Translations under genes and position numbers: made by a program | Source of the DNA: a virus | Virus record (IMG/VR): IMGVR_UViG_3300042154_003393 | Span: 1 to 31,025 of that record | DNA: 31,025 nt | Strand: one strand, 5' to 3' | Shown: piece after piece, positions 1 through 7,375 of the stretch | Position numbering within the stretch: the stretch's first letter is position 1 | Layout: each line of letters starts with the position of its first letter | Notes under the pieces: model-generated | The model's input: only the letters and a program-made list of their open reading frames with translations | Told to the model about the DNA's origin: nothing | The model's database searches: none

Positions 1-2
1 AC

Positions 3-635
3 TCATTAACATATCTTGCTAAAAAGTATAATAAAAAGTTGATACTATTTATGCCAGCATCTAAAGAAGCATCTGAGCATCAACTACGTGTTATTGAAGA
101 TGGAGCGACTCCTATATTCTTGAAAACTCCTGCTATGCCTACTATTAATGGTTGGGCAAAAGATTTTGCAAAAAAGATCGGTGCAAAATATTTACCATTC
201 GGTCTTAAACATGAACAAGTTGTAGCAGGCGGAGTTAAGATATTTCATGAAGCATTTAAAGATAAAAATATAGATGAATTGTGGAGTGTATTCTCAACAG
301 GCGTATTATCTAGAACGCTTCAGATTGCACTTCCAGATACTAAATTTAATGCAGTAGCAGTTGCAAGAAATGTGCAACCAGGTGAATTAGGTAGAGCTAA
401 ATTTTATGCGTATCATAAAGAGTTCCTTAAAGATTGTGACATCGATACTCCATTTGATTGTATCAAAACCTATGATGCAAAAGGTTGGGATTATATGAAA
501 CGTTATGGTCACTCTGGAAATTGGTTCTGGAATGTTGCTAGAAATATGCCTAAGCCTACAATTAAACCAAGTGATGTAGACTCTCAAAGAGAGTGGGGTG
601 ATAAGTCTGATATTATTAAGTACTTAGGAGAATAG
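3..635 (+). CDS. PLP-dependent (tryptophan synthase beta-like fold) enzyme, 5' partial
   Basis: The reading frame is open to the left edge, so the gene starts outside the window; the first in-frame start candidate (TTG at 39) is probably internal. The visible part carries a stretch like fold-type II PLP enzymes such as ACC deaminase or D-cysteine desulfhydrase: MPASKEASEHQLR, then GLKHEQVVAGG, then a small-residue turn STGVLSR that could hold the cofactor phosphate. The Schiff-base lysine would lie upstream, so catalytic competence cannot be judged. It precedes a pyrimidine-metabolism run but has no obvious role in it. Family assignment rests on motif memory and is moderate; the substrate is unknown. 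Confidence 0.5.
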   Translation, partial: SLTYLAKKYNKKLILFMPASKEASEHQLRVIEDGATPIFLKTPAMPTINGWAKDFAKKIGAKYLPFGLKHEQVVAGGVKIFHEAFKDKNIDELWSVFSTGVLSRTLQIALPDTKFNAVAVARNVQPGELGRAKFYAYHKEFLKDCDIDTPFDCIKTYDAKGWDYMKRYGHSGNWFWNVARNMPKPTIKPSDVDSQREWGDKSDIIKYLGE

Positions 636-671
636 TTTTACCATTTATTAATTCTGTTTTATATTTATTCC

Positions 672-977
672 ATGAATATACTAGAACAAGCAAACGAGAT
701 TATCTACAAGAGATCTGAAGAGAAAGCCCGTCAATATGGGCCAATGCAAGAAGGTATGCAAGAAGCAGCTAAAATTGCATCGTTATTAAGTCGTAAAGAA
801 CTAACTGCAGTTGATATGTATAACGCAATGATTGCATTAAAGTTATCAAGACAAGCTTACAACCATAAAGAAGACAATTTATTAGATTGTGTTGCGTATA
901 TTGCTTCACTAAATGATTATCAAAACAATGTTCAAAATGAAGATACAAAAGTTACGAAACGTAAAGACCCCAAATAG
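672..977 (+). CDS. DUF6378-like phage protein
   Basis: A 101-residue protein. The N-terminal half (EKARQYGPMQEGMQEAAKIASLL) and the later segment TAVDMYNAMIALKLSRQAYN...DNLLDCVAYIA match the pattern of the small phage family DUF6378: an R/Q-YG motif, a DxxNxMIALKLSR helix and a D-N-x-x-D helix. Members often sit among nucleotide-metabolism genes, as here, directly before dUTPase. The acidic D/N residues resemble a MazG-like all-alpha NTP pyrophosphohydrolase layout, but that is inference. The 3' end overlaps the dUTPase start in another frame. The start follows an AT-rich gap containing TATATTTATTCC. Confidence 0.6.
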   Translation: MNILEQANEIIYKRSEEKARQYGPMQEGMQEAAKIASLLSRKELTAVDMYNAMIALKLSRQAYNHKEDNLLDCVAYIASLNDYQNNVQNEDTKVTKRKDPK

Positions 978-1365
978 GGGCACAGAAGCATCAGCAGGAA
1001 TTGATTTTTATGTACCTGAGGATTTTGAAACTACAATACTAAAGCCAGGTGAATCAGTATTGATCCCATCAGGTGTTAGAGTACAAGTTCCTAGAGGCTA
1101 TGCTCTAGTAGCATTTAATAAATCAGGTGTAGCTGTTAAGCAAGGACTATCAGTAGGTGCTTGCGTAGTAGATGAAGACTATGAAGGAGAAGTTCATCTC
1201 CACATGATTAATACATCTGATAAAGATCAAACTATTGTTACAGGACAAAAATTAGTTCAGTTCGTTTTAATTCCAGTTGGTTACCTAGATATATTAGAAG
1301 TTGATGAATTACCAAACAGAAATACACAAAGAGGCTCAGGTGGATTCGGTTCTACAGGACTTTAA
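937..1365 (+). CDS. dut: dUTP diphosphatase (dUTPase)
   Basis: Hydrolyses dUTP to dUMP and pyrophosphate, keeping uracil out of DNA and feeding thymidylate synthesis. All five trimeric-dUTPase motifs are present in order: I TEASAGIDFYV, II PSGVRV, III VVDEDYEGEVHLHMIN (the Asp of the VVDEDY motif is the likely general base), IV GQKLVQFVLIPV, and the C-terminal glycine-rich V arm RGSGGFGSTG. Starting at ATG 937 gives 142 residues, the usual length, and begins just before the family's first strand. Upstream in-frame starts at 913 and 928 would overlap the previous gene more. The 3' end overlaps the dCMP deaminase start, suggesting coupled translation. Confidence 0.95.
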   Translation: MKIQKLRNVKTPNRGTEASAGIDFYVPEDFETTILKPGESVLIPSGVRVQVPRGYALVAFNKSGVAVKQGLSVGACVVDEDYEGEVHLHMINTSDKDQTIVTGQKLVQFVLIPVGYLDILEVDELPNRNTQRGSGGFGSTGL

Positions 1366-1768
1366 GCAAAAAATACTAAACAGAGTATTTATTAACATAG
1401 CTAAGGAAACTTCTACTCTGTCACACTGCGTTCGATCAAAAGTCGGCGCAGTTTTAGTTAAAGATGGCAATATAATATCATTTGGATATAATGGCACTCC
1501 TGCAGGTATGGACAACACTTGTGAGAAAGATGATGTCACTCTGCCCCATGTTATCCATGCAGAAGTTAATGCCATTCTTAAAGCAGCAAAAACAGGCAAC
1601 TCTGTAGATGGTTCCACTTTGTACTTAACACTTAGTCCTTGTTTAGACTGCTCTAAACTTATTTTGCAATCAGGAATAAAAAAAGTTGTATATTTGAATG
1701 TATATCGAAATACTCAAGGCATAGACTTTTTATCACAATTTATACAAGTAGAACAATATGGACAATAA
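1340..1768 (+). CDS. dCMP deaminase
   Basis: Converts dCMP to dUMP, the substrate for the ThyA encoded at 4042. The zinc site is explicit: HAEVNAI (His ligand and catalytic Glu) and PCLDCSK (two Cys ligands). The N-terminal pattern SHCVRSKVGAVLVKDGNIISFGYNGTPAG is that of ComE/dCMP deaminases, about 140 residues long. Starts at 1301/1304 would overlap dUTPase by more than 60 nt and add a non-conserved leader, so GTG 1340 is preferred (26-nt overlap). The 3' end overlaps the next gene by 11 nt. Family assignment is firm; the start is uncertain. Confidence 0.9.
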   Translation: MDSVLQDFKQKILNRVFINIAKETSTLSHCVRSKVGAVLVKDGNIISFGYNGTPAGMDNTCEKDDVTLPHVIHAEVNAILKAAKTGNSVDGSTLYLTLSPCLDCSKLILQSGIKKVVYLNVYRNTQGIDFLSQFIQVEQYGQ

Positions 1769-2405
1769 AATTTATTCGACCCCTACTAGTGCATTTGAAA
1801 ACTTATTTCATTATATCATAGATACAGGTGAAGACTTTGCTAATACTAAAGCTAAGTTCAATGTTTCTTTTACAGTCGATAATCCAGCAGATAAAGTAAT
1901 TACAACTCCTAGACGTAAGTTTAACCAAGATTATGCAGAATATGAATGGGAATGGTATGTTAAAGGAGATAGAGATGCTAAACAAATTGCAGAACGTGCT
2001 AAGATATGGAACCAAATGATGATACCATATACTACAGAGGTAAACTCTAATTACGGATACTTCTGGAATTATAATGAACAACTTAACAAAGTTATTAGCG
2101 AACTAAAAAGAAATAAAGAAACACGTCGAGCAATTGTTGTACATTATATTCTACACGAAATAGATAGATACAAATATGATACACCTTGTAATGACGTACT
2201 TAATTTCTATATCAAAAACGATAAACTACATCTTACAGTCTTTGCTAGATCCATTGATCTTGTGTTTGGTTTCTGTAACGACCAATACACATTTGCTAAA
2301 CTAATGGAATTAGTTTCAGAAAAGACAGGCTATCCAGTAGGTCAAATGCATTGGTTTATTACAAATCTACACGTTTATCCTAGGCATTACGACATGTTCA
2401 ACTAA
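1758..2405 (+). CDS. thymidylate synthase-family protein, probable dCMP hydroxymethylase
   Basis: A 215-residue TS-fold protein. The catalytic Cys is C144 in DTPCNDVLNF, followed by the phosphate-binding ARSID segment (R164, S165, D167). The residue that aligns with Asn177 of E. coli TS, which discriminates dUMP from dCMP, is Asp here (D175 in FGFCNDQYTF). The spacing C144-D175 is 31, identical to C146-N177 in E. coli TS and to C148-D179 in T4 dCMP hydroxymethylase. Asp at this site is a known determinant of dCMP use, so 5-hydroxymethyl-dCMP (or another 5-substituted dCMP) is the predicted product. It is shorter than T4 gp42 (246 residues). A separate canonical ThyA lies at 4042, so this is not the housekeeping enzyme. 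The exact product is inferred. Confidence 0.72.
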   Translation: MDNKIYSTPTSAFENLFHYIIDTGEDFANTKAKFNVSFTVDNPADKVITTPRRKFNQDYAEYEWEWYVKGDRDAKQIAERAKIWNQMMIPYTTEVNSNYGYFWNYNEQLNKVISELKRNKETRRAIVVHYILHEIDRYKYDTPCNDVLNFYIKNDKLHLTVFARSIDLVFGFCNDQYTFAKLMELVSEKTGYPVGQMHWFITNLHVYPRHYDMFN

Positions 2406-2422
2406 ACAAAAAAATAAAGGTT

Positions 2423-2917
2423 ATGATATTCGAAACTAAAATGGAGAGAGAGCATATTGAAAAAAGACTCTCTCAATTGTCAAGAAAAACTTACAATCAA
2501 TTTGTTTGGTGGAGACGCTATCAACAAAGGCAAACCCTGCATCCTTATCGCACTCTTTATGAGAAGATACTTAATGGTGATTATGAAACATCTGACTACT
2601 ATTATCAGGCAGAACACGAAAACTATTTACTTGAAGACGCTACTCAGCATTTAAAGAGTTACGAAGAAAAATTAGACAAGATAAGTTTATTTAGAGCCAG
2701 ATACAAAAAGCTTCATGAAGACTTCCTAAAAGAAGAAACAGAGATAATTAAAAACATGAAGAAAGACTTCAAGAAAGAATTTAAAGTATCTGAAGAAGAG
2801 TTAGATTCTATCATGGAATCTTTTAATGGTACAACATTAGAGCTCTATGAATACATGAAAGAGTTAAAGGGAACAGTTACTCAAAACCTTAAACCTATGC
2901 CAAAAATAGCTTTATAA
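2423..2917 (+). CDS. hypothetical coiled-coil protein
   Basis: A 164-residue, highly charged, mostly helical protein that I do not recognise. The N-terminal third is rich in aromatic and basic residues (FVWWRRYQQRQ); residues about 60-135 are a Lys/Glu-rich probable coiled coil. No signal peptide or membrane segment is visible. It is preceded by AAAGGTT seven bases before the ATG-proximal region and lies 17 nt after the TS-like gene, so it is probably in the same transcript. It is followed by an AT-rich gap with a T run that may end that transcript. Confidence 0.6.
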   Translation: MIFETKMEREHIEKRLSQLSRKTYNQFVWWRRYQQRQTLHPYRTLYEKILNGDYETSDYYYQAEHENYLLEDATQHLKSYEEKLDKISLFRARYKKLHEDFLKEETEIIKNMKKDFKKEFKVSEEELDSIMESFNGTTLELYEYMKELKGTVTQNLKPMPKIAL

Positions 2918-2968
2918 AAATATTTTTTTCTTTAATTTTATTATTATATATTTATCAAAAGAAAGGTT

Positions 2969-3544
2969 ATGGAAGTCAAAGCAAAAAATTCCTTTTTTCA
3001 AAGTCTGAAGAGGTTAACGTGGGAGTCTAGTCTTATTTATAGGACTTATAATACCATAGTGAAACAACTTCCTGAGTTCTTTAAGAACGTATGGAGGTTT
3101 CGCCGTGAGTTGTGGTCTCATAGATGGTGGGATCATAGCTTTACTCTAATGATGCTGAGAAAGTCTGTAGAAATACAGGCTAACGGAATGGAAACAAAAG
3201 GTTATGAAGTTAAAGAGTCCAGTGATAAAAAGATAATAAAAATGAGGAGGCTCTGTCAAATTATTGATAACATAGTTGATTCAAACTATATCATGATGGC
3301 GGAAAAAATTCACGGACAAATTAACTATAAACCACTCAGATTTATAGAAACAGGAAATGAAGACTTTTATATGCTAGCTGATGATGACACTCCTGAAGAG
3401 AAAGATCATCAAAGAAAAGTATATAAAGAAGCTCATAGGTTAGAGCAAAAAGAGTGGAAAGAGTTTTGCGAGATCATCCATGGAAAGAAGTATAAGGAAT
3501 ACAAAGATTGGGATGGATCAGATCTTAGAACCTGGTGGGACTAA
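2969..3544 (+). CDS. conserved phage hypothetical protein, Trp-rich
   Basis: A 191-residue protein of unknown role. The segment LWSHRWWDHSFTLMMLRKSVE and the conserved-looking ending DLRTWWD are the most distinctive parts. A middle region (NGMETKGYEVKESSDKKIIK) followed by long charged helices resembles hypothetical proteins of large T4-like marine phages, but I cannot name a family. No signal peptide or membrane helix is visible. The start follows an AT-rich intergenic stretch with TATATATTTATC and a GAAAGG ribosome-site-like motif at 2961-2966, so a new transcript may begin here. Confidence 0.65.
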   Translation: MEVKAKNSFFQSLKRLTWESSLIYRTYNTIVKQLPEFFKNVWRFRRELWSHRWWDHSFTLMMLRKSVEIQANGMETKGYEVKESSDKKIIKMRRLCQIIDNIVDSNYIMMAEKIHGQINYKPLRFIETGNEDFYMLADDDTPEEKDHQRKVYKEAHRLEQKEWKEFCEIIHGKKYKEYKDWDGSDLRTWWD

Positions 3545-3555
3545 AATAATATACT

Positions 3556-3747
3556 ATGTTTATAATTTATGCTATCGCTTTCACTCTATTAGCAGCACTT
3601 GTATGGCTGTGGGTAGGAGGTATTGACTATATGAAGAAAAAACACCCAGATTATAAAGGAGAAGATTTTTTAGATGAAAGAGAAGCTGTAAATAGAGTAG
3701 CAGGTAGGGAGATGGCCGATGAAAACATCTACGACGAAATATACTAA
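3556..3747 (+). CDS. small single-span membrane protein
   Basis: A 63-residue protein with one N-terminal hydrophobic helix (residues about 2-22, ending VWLWVGGIDY) followed by a charged, acidic soluble tail. No lipobox is present. The 3' end overlaps the next small membrane protein by 29 nt, so the two are probably co-translated. Function unknown. The short N-in/C-out or signal-anchor topology is typical of phage membrane accessory proteins. Confidence 0.6.
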   Translation: MFIIYAIAFTLLAALVWLWVGGIDYMKKKHPDYKGEDFLDEREAVNRVAGREMADENIYDEIY

Positions 3748-4042
3748 ACAATTAAATATGGTAAAGGTTTTAACTACGGCTGTCATAGTAGCTATGGCAA
3801 TGCTATTTATTCAAGTTTATTTTACATCATCTTCACAAAAGCAACTAAAAGAAGTTCAATCAATTTGTGATAGTTTACAAACTAGAGTATTACAAGCAGA
3901 AAATTTTGCAGATAGTATTAAAAGTGAATTATTTGTATATGAAACTCAATTAAATCGCTATTATATTGCTCTTGAGATGTTAGAAGATGAAAACTATGCA
4001 GCAGCATCTGAATTTAATAAGCGCTTATCAATGACTGAATAA
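3719..4042 (+). CDS. membrane-anchored coiled-coil protein
   Basis: A 107-residue protein. A basic N terminus precedes one membrane helix (residues about 16-36, VKVLTTAVIVAMAMLFIQVYF), then a heptad-like helical region from about 40 to 95. This is the layout of an inner-membrane spanin-like or scaffold protein, but it sits far from the endolysin and no partner lipoprotein is adjacent. The start overlaps the preceding gene and the stop overlaps the ThyA start in a TAATG junction. I cannot assign a function. Confidence 0.6.
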   Translation: MKTSTTKYTKQLNMVKVLTTAVIVAMAMLFIQVYFTSSSQKQLKEVQSICDSLQTRVLQAENFADSIKSELFVYETQLNRYYIALEMLEDENYAAASEFNKRLSMTE

Positions 4043-5118
4043 TGAATAATATAGACCGTCAGTATAAAGAAATATTAGAACATATCTTACATTTTGGTAT
4101 AGATAAGAAAGACCGTACAGGTACAGGCACTAAATCAATCTTTGGTTGGCAAATTAGGCACAATATGAAAGAAGGCTTTCCATTGCTAACTACAAAAAAG
4201 ATGGCGTGGAAAACTATGGTAACAGAGTTACTATGGTTCCTAAGAGGTGATACTAATATCAAATACCTTGTTGATAATGGTTGTCATATTTGGAATGGTG
4301 ATGCAATTAAGAACTATGAAAAATATAACGGCGAAATTGATTGGGGTCCGTTTGTTACAAAGGAAGAAGCATTTGTAGAAAAAATAAAAACAGATGATGA
4401 GTTTGCTAAACAGTGGGGGGAGTTAGGACCAATCTATGGTAAGCAATGGAGAAACTGGAATAGTAGAAGCGTATTCTATAAAGGTACTGAACACGTAGAC
4501 CAAATCGCAAACCTAATCTCAGAACTCAAAATAAATCCAGATAGTAGAAGATTAATGGTTAGTGCTTGGAATGTAGGTGAATTAAATCAAATGGTACTTC
4601 CGCCTTGTCATTATGGTTTTCAAGTTTATACGAGAAAGTTGAGTTTAAAAGAAAGGTATAGCATTGCCAAATACGACTGGCCGCCAGATGGTTTACATAA
4701 TGTAGCTATAAATCGTTTAGAACAACGAAACATTCCAAGAAGAGCAATCTCTCTAATGTGGAATCAACGTTCAGTAGATACATTCCTTGGTCTACCATTC
4801 AATATTGCTTCATATGCACTACTACTTGAGATTATTGCTAAAGAAGTAAACATGGTGCCTGAAGATTTAATTGGTAATTTAGGTGACGTTCATTTGTATA
4901 ATAACCATATTGAACAAGCTAAAGAACAAATTACTAGAACTCCATATGAATTACCTAAAGTTCAAATAACTGAAAGGAATTGGTATATGCATGAAGCAGT
5001 TAAAGAACATCTTGGAGAAAAAACATTTAGCGAAAAAATACTAAGTTACAGACCAGATTGTTTTGAGTTAATAAATTATCAATCGCATTCAAAAATAAAA
5101 GCTCCCTTAAGTAATTAA
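4042..5118 (+). CDS. thyA: thymidylate synthase ThyA
   Basis: Methylates dUMP to dTMP using methylene-tetrahydrofolate. The hallmarks are DRTGTGTKSIFG near the N terminus, the folate/substrate loop GPIYGKQWRNW, the catalytic cysteine C189 in LPPCHYGFQVY, NQRSVDTFLGLPFNIASYAL with the dUMP-selective Asn N254 intact, and GDVHLYNNHIEQ. At 358 residues it is longer than E. coli ThyA (264). Extra residues lie at about 95-125 and at 199-236, where a basic insert (KERYSIAKYDWPPDG...) separates the catalytic Cys from the phosphate-binding RS-D segment. It completes a dCMP to dUMP to dTMP route with the deaminase at 1340. It ends 4 nt inside the convergent gene on the other strand. Confidence 0.97.
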   Translation: MNNIDRQYKEILEHILHFGIDKKDRTGTGTKSIFGWQIRHNMKEGFPLLTTKKMAWKTMVTELLWFLRGDTNIKYLVDNGCHIWNGDAIKNYEKYNGEIDWGPFVTKEEAFVEKIKTDDEFAKQWGELGPIYGKQWRNWNSRSVFYKGTEHVDQIANLISELKINPDSRRLMVSAWNVGELNQMVLPPCHYGFQVYTRKLSLKERYSIAKYDWPPDGLHNVAINRLEQRNIPRRAISLMWNQRSVDTFLGLPFNIASYALLLEIIAKEVNMVPEDLIGNLGDVHLYNNHIEQAKEQITRTPYELPKVQITERNWYMHEAVKEHLGEKTFSEKILSYRPDCFELINYQSHSKIKAPLSN

Positions 5119-5762
5119 TAGATTTTATTCAATACGAATATGTCTGTAAATATTGAATTTAAAGGACTATTTGAACTAAACTGAGCTGTAACATCTAAAA
5201 CATTTGTTACTGTAGTACTAAATGTTGTATTATTAATAGTATTAAAAGCAAATCCTTGCGGAGCACCGTTAGATTGTTTTGTAGTATGAAATACACCAAG
5301 TGAAACAATATCTGCTACTCCTGCTGCTCCAAGTTCTCTAATTGTAAAATTAATAGAGAGTTGCCAAATGTCATCAACTGCTGCTGACATAGTTTGTACT
5401 CCACTATCTGCTAAGATTACATTTCCTGTTTTAACTCTAATTCTTATAGTATCATTATTCTTAGAAGAAAACTGACCACCAAAATCCGCTCTAAAACTAT
5501 CTCCGACTCTAAAACCATTAGCAGGAACAGTTAATGTACCTATACCATCAGTACTATTTATTAAAGATAATTCTGATGTTGTAGCAGTTACAGGAGTGCT
5601 ATTTACTATTTGAGCATATAATCCATAGCTATTACCAGGAATATAGTTTACTGAATTTAATGTTGAGTATTTAGTTATTCCTCCTTGAACTGTCGCAAAT
5701 AATTCTGTTCCATCTAAAGGTAAATTTGCTGCTGGTAATCCTGATATTGGTAAATCTGGCAT
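5115..5762 (-). CDS. putative virion-associated (tail/fibre-like) protein
   Basis: A 215-residue protein that begins PISGLPAANLPLDGTELFATVQGG, a motif I associate with phage structural and fibre proteins of Bacteroidota phages, in which a short N-terminal adaptor precedes a beta-rich Thr/Ser/Asn/Val-rich body. The rest is low in charge and rich in predicted beta strand, suiting a trimeric jelly-roll or decoration domain. No signal peptide is present. It is on the reverse strand, 1 nt after a small upstream partner, and converges on thyA with a 4-nt overlap. The structural role is inferred from composition and the N-terminal motif. Confidence 0.5.
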   Translation of the reverse strand: MPDLPISGLPAANLPLDGTELFATVQGGITKYSTLNSVNYIPGNSYGLYAQIVNSTPVTATTSELSLINSTDGIGTLTVPANGFRVGDSFRADFGGQFSSKNNDTIRIRVKTGNVILADSGVQTMSAAVDDIWQLSINFTIRELGAAGVADIVSLGVFHTTKQSNGAPQGFAFNTINNTTFSTTVTNVLDVTAQFSSNSPLNSIFTDIFVLNKIY

Positions 5763-5763
5763 T

Positions 5764-6012
5764 TTATACTTCTTTTATTCCTGTTACAAATATTTTTGAT
5801 CCGTCTTCTTGTAAAATATAATTTAAATCTTCTTGTTGAAGATAACCTATATTTCCAATTACTTTAGTTTTTGATTTTCCTCCACACATTCGTATCTGTT
5901 CAATATCACAAAGATGTTGTCTATAAGCACTAACCTGCTCATTTAAAGACATTTTTCTAATGTGATTTAGTTTTACAAAGTGCAACCACGGTATTTCTTC
6001 TACTAACATCAT
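5764..6012 (-). CDS. hypothetical small protein, virion-operon partner
   Basis: An 82-residue protein on the reverse strand, immediately upstream of the fibre-like protein and probably co-transcribed with it. It contains SLNEQVSAYRQHLCDIEQIRMCGGKSK and a beta-rich C-terminal part, with no membrane segment. The two consecutive ATG codons (6012 and 6009) are equally possible starts. The upstream strand reads TATTTATTTATATATG, an AT-rich promoter-like stretch. Unrecognised. It could be a chaperone or adaptor for the neighbour, which is pure context inference. Confidence 0.5.
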   Translation of the reverse strand: MMLVEEIPWLHFVKLNHIRKMSLNEQVSAYRQHLCDIEQIRMCGGKSKTKVIGNIGYLQQEDLNYILQEDGSKIFVTGIKEV

Positions 6013-6093
6013 ATATAAATAAATATCAACCTAATACACTATTACTATAAACATTTTTATCATACGATAATAAAATTTGCTTATATTTGATAT

Positions 6094-6294
6094 ATGACGT
6101 ACGAACAAAGACGGGACTTATTACTTAAAACAATGAAAAAACAAACAGATCACTGGCTTAAAGAAGATCAATATGCAGAGTGGGAAAAAAAGAATAGGCC
6201 TAAGCATTCGTATACTTTTACACCTAAAAGGTATATGAGGACAAAAGATATTTATAATAAAGAATGTTTAGAACATTATTATCCACAACGATAG
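6094..6294 (+). CDS. hypothetical small basic protein
   Basis: A 66-residue, strongly charged protein (KKQTDHWLKEDQYAEWEKK) with a Tyr/Pro-containing C terminus. No membrane segment, signal or known motif is visible. Its last 31 nt overlap the start of the endonuclease gene in another frame, suggesting coupling. A TATATTTG box (the Bacteroidota -7 consensus) ends four bases before the ATG. Either the mRNA is nearly leaderless or the true promoter or start lies elsewhere. Confidence 0.5.
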   Translation: MTYEQRRDLLLKTMKKQTDHWLKEDQYAEWEKKNRPKHSYTFTPKRYMRTKDIYNKECLEHYYPQR

Positions 6295-6908
6295 TTCTTT
6301 TCCTTAGTGTGTCATTAAAGGCACAAGATACAGTGAGATTGTTCCATAAAGAGTATATTACTGTATTTTCAAAATCTTTAAAGTATCCTGTACTAGTTGA
6401 ATGGTGGGTGACAAAGAATAAGGTTCAATGTGACAAAGCCATACCAAGACATGATAGATTTGTACCAGACCCACTTCTGGCCGCCTATACCGATTTAGCT
6501 AGTGATTATATCAAATCAGGTTTTGATCGTGGCCATATGGCTCCAGCAGCTGATAATCAGTGTTCTGGTAAAGATGCTATGATAGAGTCTTTTTATTTCT
6601 CTAATATGGTTCCACAATATGGACAATTAAATAGAGGGGATTGGAAGACTTTAGAAATGCGTACTAGAGAATTAGCTAAATCATTAGATTCAGTTAAAGT
6701 ATGGACAGGCTCAGTAGGAGAAAAAAGAAAAATAGGTAGAGTATCGGTTCCTGATAAGTGTTGGAAAGTTATTTATATAAAGAGCAAAAATGAATGGAAA
6801 GCTTATATATTTAATAATGATCAGTCTAAAGCTGATGGAATTGAAAATAATGAAGTAGATATAAAAGAAATAGAAAAATTAACTAACTTTAAATTTAAAA
6901 TAAATTAA
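6264..6908 (+). CDS. secreted DNA/RNA non-specific endonuclease (NUC1/NucA family)
   Basis: A 214-residue beta-beta-alpha-metal nuclease with a cleavable signal peptide (residues 1 to about 20, ending SLKAQ). The signature DRGHMAPAAD is at 88-97, with H91 the expected general base. The metal-binding asparagine N123 lies in the classic PQYGQLNRGDWKTLE arrangement. The family degrades DNA and RNA without sequence preference, usually in the periplasm or outside the cell. In a phage this could clear extracellular or periplasmic DNA, salvage nucleotides, or act on incoming DNA; which one is unknown. It is directly followed by a thioredoxin (1-nt gap), which could keep or set its disulfide state, though only C56 and C100 are obvious cysteines. 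Confidence 0.9.
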   Translation: MFRTLLSTTIVLFLSVSLKAQDTVRLFHKEYITVFSKSLKYPVLVEWWVTKNKVQCDKAIPRHDRFVPDPLLAAYTDLASDYIKSGFDRGHMAPAADNQCSGKDAMIESFYFSNMVPQYGQLNRGDWKTLEMRTRELAKSLDSVKVWTGSVGEKRKIGRVSVPDKCWKVIYIKSKNEWKAYIFNNDQSKADGIENNEVDIKEIEKLTNFKFKIN

Positions 6909-6909
6909 T

Positions 6910-7167
6910 ATGCAAGTTTTGTATTTCACAGCACCTTGGTGCGGACCGTGTAAGATGTTTAAACCAGTTGTAGAAATGGTATCTGGAGAATTGGGAGTTA
7001 ATATAAACTACATTAATGTTGATTATGATGCTTCTTTTGCAGAAAGATATTCTGTAACATCAGTACCTACTTTGATCATACTAGATGGACAAGGTCAAGT
7101 AGCATACAGAAACTCAGGAGTTATGGCAAAAGATCAACTTTCTAGAGTTTTGAACCAATTTAAATGA
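6910..7167 (+). CDS. thioredoxin
   Basis: An 85-residue minimal thioredoxin fold. The redox motif WCGPCK is at residues 10-15, with the conserved cis-Pro segment VTSVPTLIIL downstream. There is no signal peptide, so it acts in the cytoplasm. The length is shorter than E. coli TrxA (108) because the first beta/alpha element is missing, as often seen in phage thioredoxins or glutaredoxins. Possible roles are electron donor for a ribonucleotide reductase encoded elsewhere, or redox control of phage or host enzymes. It begins 1 nt after the endonuclease stop. Confidence 0.95.
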   Translation: MQVLYFTAPWCGPCKMFKPVVEMVSGELGVNINYINVDYDASFAERYSVTSVPTLIILDGQGQVAYRNSGVMAKDQLSRVLNQFK

Positions 7168-7181
7168 TATTTATAAATGTT

Positions 7182-7325
7182 ATGAAAAACCGCCTAATAG
7201 AGTTTTCTTTAAAGTTTATAATTATAGCGCAATTATTTGGATTGGCACTAGGAGTATCTTTAATAGCTTTAGAATTTTTAGGAAGAGAAGATTTAATAAG
7301 AGACATAATCAAAATAATACTTTAA
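7182..7325 (+). CDS. small single-span membrane protein (47 aa)
   Basis: A short gene, read directly. ATG at 7182 gives a 47-residue protein with one hydrophobic helix (residues about 10-30, FIIIAQLFGLALGVSLIAL) flanked by basic N-terminal residues and a charged C terminus (GREDLIRDIIK). The start follows ATATTTATAAATGTT, like other gaps in this genome. It sits between thioredoxin and endolysin with no overlap. Possible lysis accessory or regulator; function unknown. Confidence 0.5.
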   Translation: MKNRLIEFSLKFIIIAQLFGLALGVSLIALEFLGREDLIRDIIKIIL

Positions 7326-7375
7326 TTGTTTTTGAATCTAGGTTGTAAATAAATTAAGTAAATTATTTATATACT

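Noticed and set aside
387-587. Reverse-strand ORF opposite the first gene
   Set aside because: It lies wholly within the PLP-fold gene, has no recognisable protein pattern and is typical of a shadow frame.
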